NCBI GenBank assembly: GCA_937888715.1
Contig: CALARU010000381.1
Coordinates: 1 to 51,641, forward strand
Direction: 5' to 3'
Length of the DNA stretch: 51,641 nt
Source of the DNA: an uncultured Planctomycetaceae bacterium
GTDB taxonomy: Bacteria; Planctomycetota; Planctomycetia; Gemmatales; Gemmataceae
Shown piece after piece: positions 47,326-51,641 of this stretch. The notes below the pieces were generated by a model. It saw only the letters and a program-made list of their open reading frames with translations, did not search any database and was not told the origin of the DNA. Both the position numbers and the translations under genes were made by a program. Numbering within the stretch: the stretch's first letter is position 1; each line of letters starts with the position of its first letter.

Positions 47326-48474
47326 GTGACTTCATTTGATTTCAGCCCTCTCAACCGGGTTATTTTTTCACCCGGTTGTTCTGCTCATGCAGGTGCCTTG
47401 GTTCGAGAACTTGGGGGTTCCCGCGTTCTTTTAGTTTCCGATCCAGGTCTTAAAAAAGCAGGGCATACGGATCTTGTTTTCTCATCTTTAGAGAAATCAG
47501 GAGCACAAGTTTTTCTCTTTGATGGGGTCGAAGAGAATCCAGAAGAAATTCATGTCGACAAAGGCAAAAATTTCGCCCAACTTCACAATATTGATTTTAT
47601 TGTTGCTCTTGGCGGTGGCAGTGCCATGGATTGCGCCAAGGGGATTAATTTTTTGCTGACAAACGGCGGCAAAATGTCGGATTACAAAGGCGTCGGGTTG
47701 GCTAAGAAACCCATGCTTCCTTCAATTGGCATACCCACCACATCTGGTACAGGAAGTGAAGCACAATCTTTTGCACTGATTACCGATTCAAGTACACACT
47801 TAAAGATGGCATGTGGCGATAAGAAAGCTGCCTTTAAAATATGTCTTCTTGACCCAGAACTTACCCTTTCACAACCCCACATGGTGACTGCAGCCACTGG
47901 GATTGATGCAATTTCCCACGCCTTGGAATCTTATGTTTGCACCAAAAAGAATACCATCTCGCAAACTTTTGCGAGGCAAGCTTGGAGTATGTTGGCCGAA
48001 AATCTCCCCACGGTTTTAAAAAACCCTTTGGACATTAATGCTAGGGCTGCCATGCAACTTGGGGCACATTTTGCTGGGGTTTCCATCGAAAACTCAATGC
48101 TGGGCATATGCCATTCCTGCGCAAATCCTTTGACTGCTCACTACGGCATACCCCATGGAATTGCAATTGGCATTCTATTACCCCATGTTTTGCGATTTAA
48201 TAGTCATCATGTAGGCAATTGCTACCAAACTCTTGTTACGGACATTGGTAGAACCACAAACAACAATACTGATTCCGGTGAAATCCTTGCTGATATCATC
48301 ACTGGTTTTCTTTCCCTTGCTGGAATCCCAAAAAACCTTCATGATTGCGGTGTATCTCACGGAATTCTTGAAGTATTAGCTGAGGAGGCTTCTGAACAAT
48401 GGACTGCCAAATTCAACCCAAGGCCAGTACAGGAAAAAGACCTTCTCGAAATTTATCAACTCGCTATGGTATGA
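47326..48474 (+). CDS. Iron-containing alcohol dehydrogenase
   Basis: Group III metal-dependent alcohol dehydrogenase. The cofactor motif is ALGGGSAMDCAKG, then GIPTTSGTGSEA, and metal ligands lie in GIDAISHALESYV and in NPLTAHYGIPHG. The frame opens at a TTG at 47221 and has an ATG at 47263, but both overlap the end of the aldehyde dehydrogenase gene and encode an unnatural extra N-terminus. The GTG at 47326 starts at the normal family beginning (SFDFSPLNRVIFSPG) and is preferred, with a weak CGGA ribosome site. The stop overlaps the ATG of the next gene as ATGA. It would reduce the aldehyde from the preceding enzyme to an alcohol, or the reverse. Confidence 0.9.
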   Translation: MTSFDFSPLNRVIFSPGCSAHAGALVRELGGSRVLLVSDPGLKKAGHTDLVFSSLEKSGAQVFLFDGVEENPEEIHVDKGKNFAQLHNIDFIVALGGGSAMDCAKGINFLLTNGGKMSDYKGVGLAKKPMLPSIGIPTTSGTGSEAQSFALITDSSTHLKMACGDKKAAFKICLLDPELTLSQPHMVTAATGIDAISHALESYVCTKKNTISQTFARQAWSMLAENLPTVLKNPLDINARAAMQLGAHFAGVSIENSMLGICHSCANPLTAHYGIPHGIAIGILLPHVLRFNSHHVGNCYQTLVTDIGRTTNNNTDSGEILADIITGFLSLAGIPKNLHDCGVSHGILEVLAEEASEQWTAKFNPRPVQEKDLLEIYQLAMV

Positions 48475-49577
48475 TCTACCTGACTTTTTTCGCTTTGGCT
48501 TTTCTTGGTAGTGCTCTCTTTGCAAAAGATATTAATGCTGTTTCTTCTTGGCTTCTTTTTAGAGGAAACCCACAGCAAGACGGTTTTTTGCCCATAGCAA
48601 TCAAAGTGCCATTCGAAATCCAATGGAAAATATCTCTTAAAGATTCAATTGAAGGAACGGCCGTTGTTCACGATGGGAAGGTCTATTTTGGCTGCATGGA
48701 TGAAAAAGTCTACGCATTGGATTGCAAAGACGGAAAAGAAATTTGGAAATACAAAGGCGGGTCTTTCAAGGCCCCTCCTAGTATCCAGGATGATGTAATT
48801 TACATCGGAGACATTGATGGCACATTGCACGCAATTGATTTGAATACAGGTGTTAAAAAATGGGTATTTGCAACCAATGGCGAGATTTCTGGTGGAGCAA
48901 ATTTCTTTAAGAAAAATATCCTTTTTGGAAGTCAGGACGAAAACCTTTATTGCTTGAATGCTGCAGGAAAAGAACTGTGGAAATTCAAAATGGAAGGGCC
49001 TTTTTTCGGATCTTGCGCAATAATCGAAGGTAAAACTTTTGCTGCGGGTTGCGATAGCACCTTGCATGTTCTTGATGCTGAAACAGGAAAAGAACTTTCG
49101 AATCTTGACCTAGGAGGACAAACCGGCGCCACTCCTTCCATTGCGGGTGACGATTTGTTTGTTGGTACCATGTCTAACAATGTACTTGGTATCAACTGGA
49201 AAAAACCCAAAATCAATTGGAACTATAAACCCGAAAAAAGATCCCAGCCATTTTTTAGTTCTTGTGCCATTGCCAAGAATCTTGTTGTAGTTGGTGGAAG
49301 AGATAAAAAAATCCATGCCATAGACCGAGAAAAAGGTTTGGAGATATGGGGAATTCAAACGGATGGAAAAGTTGATGCTTCACCACTTATTTTAGGCAAT
49401 ACTGTGGTTTCGGGTTCCTTTGATGGTTACCTCTATTTCCTTAATCTAGAGGATGGCAAATTGATCCAAAAACTGAACCTCGGGGGCGAAATTTCAGGTT
49501 CGCCTGTTTTCTATGAAAATTCAATTTACCTTGGAACTTCTAAAGGCGATTTCTTTAGACTTAAGCCTAAAGACTAA
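48471..49577 (+). CDS. Secreted PQQ-like beta-propeller protein 6
   Basis: Protein of 368 residues with a signal peptide (MIYLTFFALAFLGSALFA, residues 1-18). The start ATG overlaps the stop of the alcohol dehydrogenase gene by four bases, so the two are translationally coupled. A longer in-frame ATG at 48399 would lie inside that gene and add a basic leader with no family support. The propeller blades are regular, with VYFGCMDEKVYALDCKDG, IYIGDIDGTLHAIDLNTG and YLYFLNLEDGKLIQKL. Its size and plain repeats make it the most BamB-like of the six. lpxD follows after 78 bases. Confidence 0.88.
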   Translation: MIYLTFFALAFLGSALFAKDINAVSSWLLFRGNPQQDGFLPIAIKVPFEIQWKISLKDSIEGTAVVHDGKVYFGCMDEKVYALDCKDGKEIWKYKGGSFKAPPSIQDDVIYIGDIDGTLHAIDLNTGVKKWVFATNGEISGGANFFKKNILFGSQDENLYCLNAAGKELWKFKMEGPFFGSCAIIEGKTFAAGCDSTLHVLDAETGKELSNLDLGGQTGATPSIAGDDLFVGTMSNNVLGINWKKPKINWNYKPEKRSQPFFSSCAIAKNLVVVGGRDKKIHAIDREKGLEIWGIQTDGKVDASPLILGNTVVSGSFDGYLYFLNLEDGKLIQKLNLGGEISGSPVFYENSIYLGTSKGDFFRLKPKD

Positions 49578-49655
49578 ACCTTTTAAAACTAGGGTTGTCC
49601 ATTTAAAAGACAAAGATTACGATCTCTGCTATTAATTCTGTTTGTCAATTACTTC

Positions 49656-50702
49656 ATGGAAGGTCAGGTGCGAAAGGTGTCTGCTAAAGTTTCTGAGATT
49701 GCTAGTTTGATTTCAGGTAAAGTAATTGGTAATGATACTGCCATTATTTCTGGTACATCCAATTTAAAATATGCAGATCTTGGACATATTACCTTTGTTG
49801 ACAATCCAAAGTACGAAAAACAATTCATTGAATCCAAAGCCTTGGTCGCTGTTTGTCAAAACGAATTTAATGCACCGGGAAAAACCTTAATTCTGGTAAA
49901 TGATCCTTTGCTTGCTTTTATAGTTATTGTTGAACATTTTAAAGGTAAACCTGAACCCTATCCTCTTGGAGTTGACTCTTGCGCTTGGGTTTCACCTAGT
50001 GCTAAAATTGGCGCTGGAACTTCCGTTTTGCCTTTTGCTCGCATTGGAAATAATTCCATTATCGGCAACGATTGTATTATTCATGGCGGAGTTTCCATCG
50101 GACGGAATTGTACCTTAGGAAACCATATCGTTCTACATCCCAATGTTGTTATTTATGACGATTGTGTCATTGGCGACCATGTCACCATACATGCTAATAG
50201 CGTGATTGGTGCGGATGGTTTTGGCTATAGGTTGACTGATGGGGTTCACAAAAAGATACCACAGACAGGCAATGTCGAATTAGAAAATCATGTCGAAATT
50301 GGTGCAGGGTCCACTATTGATCGCGGCACCTTTGGCCCCACGCGAATCGGGGAAGGCACCAAGGTTGATAATTTGGTTCAAATTGGGCACAATTGCGAAA
50401 TAGGCAAACACAATTTATTAGTCGCCCAAGTTGGTATTGCTGGATCGTGCACGACGGGAAATTATGTGGTGGTTGCTGGGCAAGCAGGCCTTGCAGACCA
50501 TGTAACTCTTGCGGACGAGGTTGTTGTTGGTGCAAAAAGTGCTGTAATGCGGACTGCTGGCAAAGGCGAGCGTTTACTTGGCATCCCAGCTCGCCAAGAA
50601 CGAGATGAAAAGCGAATTCTAATAAGTATGGCTAGGCTTCCTAGTATTTGCAAAGACATCAAAAAAATCAAAAAACAATTAAACATCCCGGATGACGAAT
50701 AA
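49656..50702 (+). CDS. lpxD: UDP-3-O-acylglucosamine N-acyltransferase
   Basis: Lipid A biosynthesis enzyme that adds the second acyl chain, on nitrogen, to UDP-3-O-acylglucosamine. It has 348 residues, the family length. The N-terminal uridine-binding domain (LGHITFVDNPKY) is followed by about ten hexapeptide repeats of the left-handed beta helix. The catalytic histidine is His245 in QIGHNCEIG (His239 in E. coli), and GADGFGY precedes it. A C-terminal helix ends in KDIKKIKKQL. No ribosome site is seen before the ATG; GTG codons at 49668 and 49677 could be the start. lpxI follows after 50 bases, showing a lipid A gene pair. Confidence 0.95.
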   Translation: MEGQVRKVSAKVSEIASLISGKVIGNDTAIISGTSNLKYADLGHITFVDNPKYEKQFIESKALVAVCQNEFNAPGKTLILVNDPLLAFIVIVEHFKGKPEPYPLGVDSCAWVSPSAKIGAGTSVLPFARIGNNSIIGNDCIIHGGVSIGRNCTLGNHIVLHPNVVIYDDCVIGDHVTIHANSVIGADGFGYRLTDGVHKKIPQTGNVELENHVEIGAGSTIDRGTFGPTRIGEGTKVDNLVQIGHNCEIGKHNLLVAQVGIAGSCTTGNYVVVAGQAGLADHVTLADEVVVGAKSAVMRTAGKGERLLGIPARQERDEKRILISMARLPSICKDIKKIKKQLNIPDDE

Positions 50703-50752
50703 AACGCAATTAACAAAAGTTTATGCTACATGGAAGCTGAGTAATCTAATTG

Positions 50753-51625
50753 ATGACCTCTACAACACTCATTGAAGGGCCAATTGGGTTATTAGCAGGC
50801 TATGGCCAATTTCCTGTTGTTTTTGCACAAGCGGCACGCAGGTTGGGTTTACATGTTGTTTGCGTTGGAATTACTGAAGAAGCAGGGCCTGAACTAAAAG
50901 ACCTCGTTGATCATTTTTACTGGTCTGGCCCTGCGCAGTTGGGAAAAATGATCAATCGGTTTAAAAAACATGGTGTTAAAAATGTAGTGATGGCAGGCAA
51001 GATTCACAAAGCGAATTTACTTCACAAGCCTTGGAAAATATTTAATCTTGCACCTGATTTACGAACGTTGATCTTCTGGTATCTTCGCAAAAGAACTGAC
51101 AACAAAGACGACACACTATTATTATCCATTATCAAAGAATTCGCAAAAGATGGTATAAATTTCGCATCCGCCCTTGATTACATACCGGAGATTCTCGTGC
51201 AATCAGGAACATTAACCCGCAGGGGACCAACTAGTTCGGAAATGCAGGACATTTATTTTGGTTGGGAACTTGCCCGTGAAATGGGCCGCTTGGATGTAGG
51301 GCAAAGTGTTGCGGTGAAAGATCGTGCAGTTTTAGCCATCGAAGCCATTGAAGGCACGGATAAAAACATTATTCGCGCCGGGGAATACTGTAAATCTGGG
51401 GGATTCGTTGTTGTTAAAGTGGCAAAACCAAATCAAGACCGCAGGTTTGATGTGCCAACTATTGGAATCGATACGATTCAAACACTTCATAAAGCCCGAG
51501 GGAAAGTACTAGCGATAGAAGCGGGGCAAACAATTTTCTTAAGCGAAAAAGATGCAGTAAACCTTGCAAATGAACTTGGGATTACCATCATTGCACTAAC
51601 GGACAAAGATATACCTTCGTTGTAA
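50753..51625 (+). CDS. lpxI: UDP-2,3-diacylglucosamine pyrophosphatase LpxI
   Basis: Enzyme that hydrolyses UDP-2,3-diacylglucosamine to lipid X and UMP, the LpxH-replacing type (DUF1009). It has 290 residues, which is family length. The N-terminal domain has IGLLAGYGQFPVVFAQAA and GVKNVVMAGKIHK. The C-terminal catalytic domain has RRGPTSSEMQDIYFGWELA, in part, then AIEAIEGTDKNIIRAGEYC and FDVPTIGIDTI. Start: a TTG precedes an ATG by three bases; the ATG at 50753 is taken. It directly follows lpxD on the same strand, in keeping with a lipid A operon. The window ends 16 bases after the stop. Confidence 0.95.
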   Translation: MTSTTLIEGPIGLLAGYGQFPVVFAQAARRLGLHVVCVGITEEAGPELKDLVDHFYWSGPAQLGKMINRFKKHGVKNVVMAGKIHKANLLHKPWKIFNLAPDLRTLIFWYLRKRTDNKDDTLLLSIIKEFAKDGINFASALDYIPEILVQSGTLTRRGPTSSEMQDIYFGWELAREMGRLDVGQSVAVKDRAVLAIEAIEGTDKNIIRAGEYCKSGGFVVVKVAKPNQDRRFDVPTIGIDTIQTLHKARGKVLAIEAGQTIFLSEKDAVNLANELGITIIALTDKDIPSL

Positions 51626-51641
51626 TTATCGTTGATTTCTT

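Noticed and set aside
1-51641. Mobile elements, CRISPR arrays, tRNA or rRNA genes
   Set aside because: No transposase, integrase, repeat-spacer pattern or RNA-gene consensus was seen on either strand by reading.

Overview
The window looks like chromosomal DNA from an AT-rich member of the Planctomycetota. The grounds are a double zinc-ribbon membrane protein, many PQQ-type beta-propeller proteins, an RR-signal protein of the dimethylformamidase large-subunit fold, a non-canonical GlmU-like protein, and lipid A / LPS-transport genes beside RNase E and a PTS-Ntr operon. The phylum is inferred from gene content only; genus cannot be read from the sequence. No rRNA, tRNA, CRISPR array, transposase or phage gene was seen.

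Layout. 1-1531 (+): the end of an ABC importer operon with two overlapping permeases, the first cut by the window edge. 1584-16142 (-): two TPR-like secreted proteins, a zinc-ribbon membrane protein, ispG, mnmE, yidC, a metallophosphoesterase and a large exported protein that may be a dead subtilisin-like fold. 16260-17054 (+): a lone SDR. 17066-33127 (-): an M20 peptidase with a DgkA-type kinase, an LptD-like outer-membrane protein, RNase E/G with a very large insertion in its S1 domain, an unrecognised small gene, the hpf-ptsN-ptsH-ptsI operon, a Gfo/Idh/MocA oxidoreductase, a dimethylformamidase-like protein and a GlmU-like protein. 33336-51625 (+): an MFS transporter, then a long co-directional run of six PQQ-like beta-propeller proteins interleaved with two adenylate-forming enzymes, an aldehyde dehydrogenase and an iron alcohol dehydrogenase, ending in lpxD and lpxI.

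How they fit together. Envelope biogenesis is the main theme: YidC inserts inner-membrane proteins, LpxD and LpxI make lipid A precursors, the LptD-like barrel would export LPS, and the secreted beta-propellers resemble outer-membrane assembly or docking proteins. The most unusual block is 34877-49577. It holds what looks like a carboxylate-to-aldehyde-to-alcohol route (two ANL ligases, ALDH, Fe-ADH) embedded among exported propellers and next to lipid A genes. Its substrate and purpose are unknown.

Several starts were moved from the longest open frame using Shine-Dalgarno sites, family length or overlaps (hpf, ptsH, ptsI, the phosphoesterase, the lipoprotein propeller, the Fe-ADH, the last propeller and lpxI). 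Three good terminator-like hairpins were found, after rne, after the Gfo/Idh gene, and between the phosphoesterase and yidC. No gene-free stretch longer than 300 bases exists if the 205-residue hypothetical gene is accepted.
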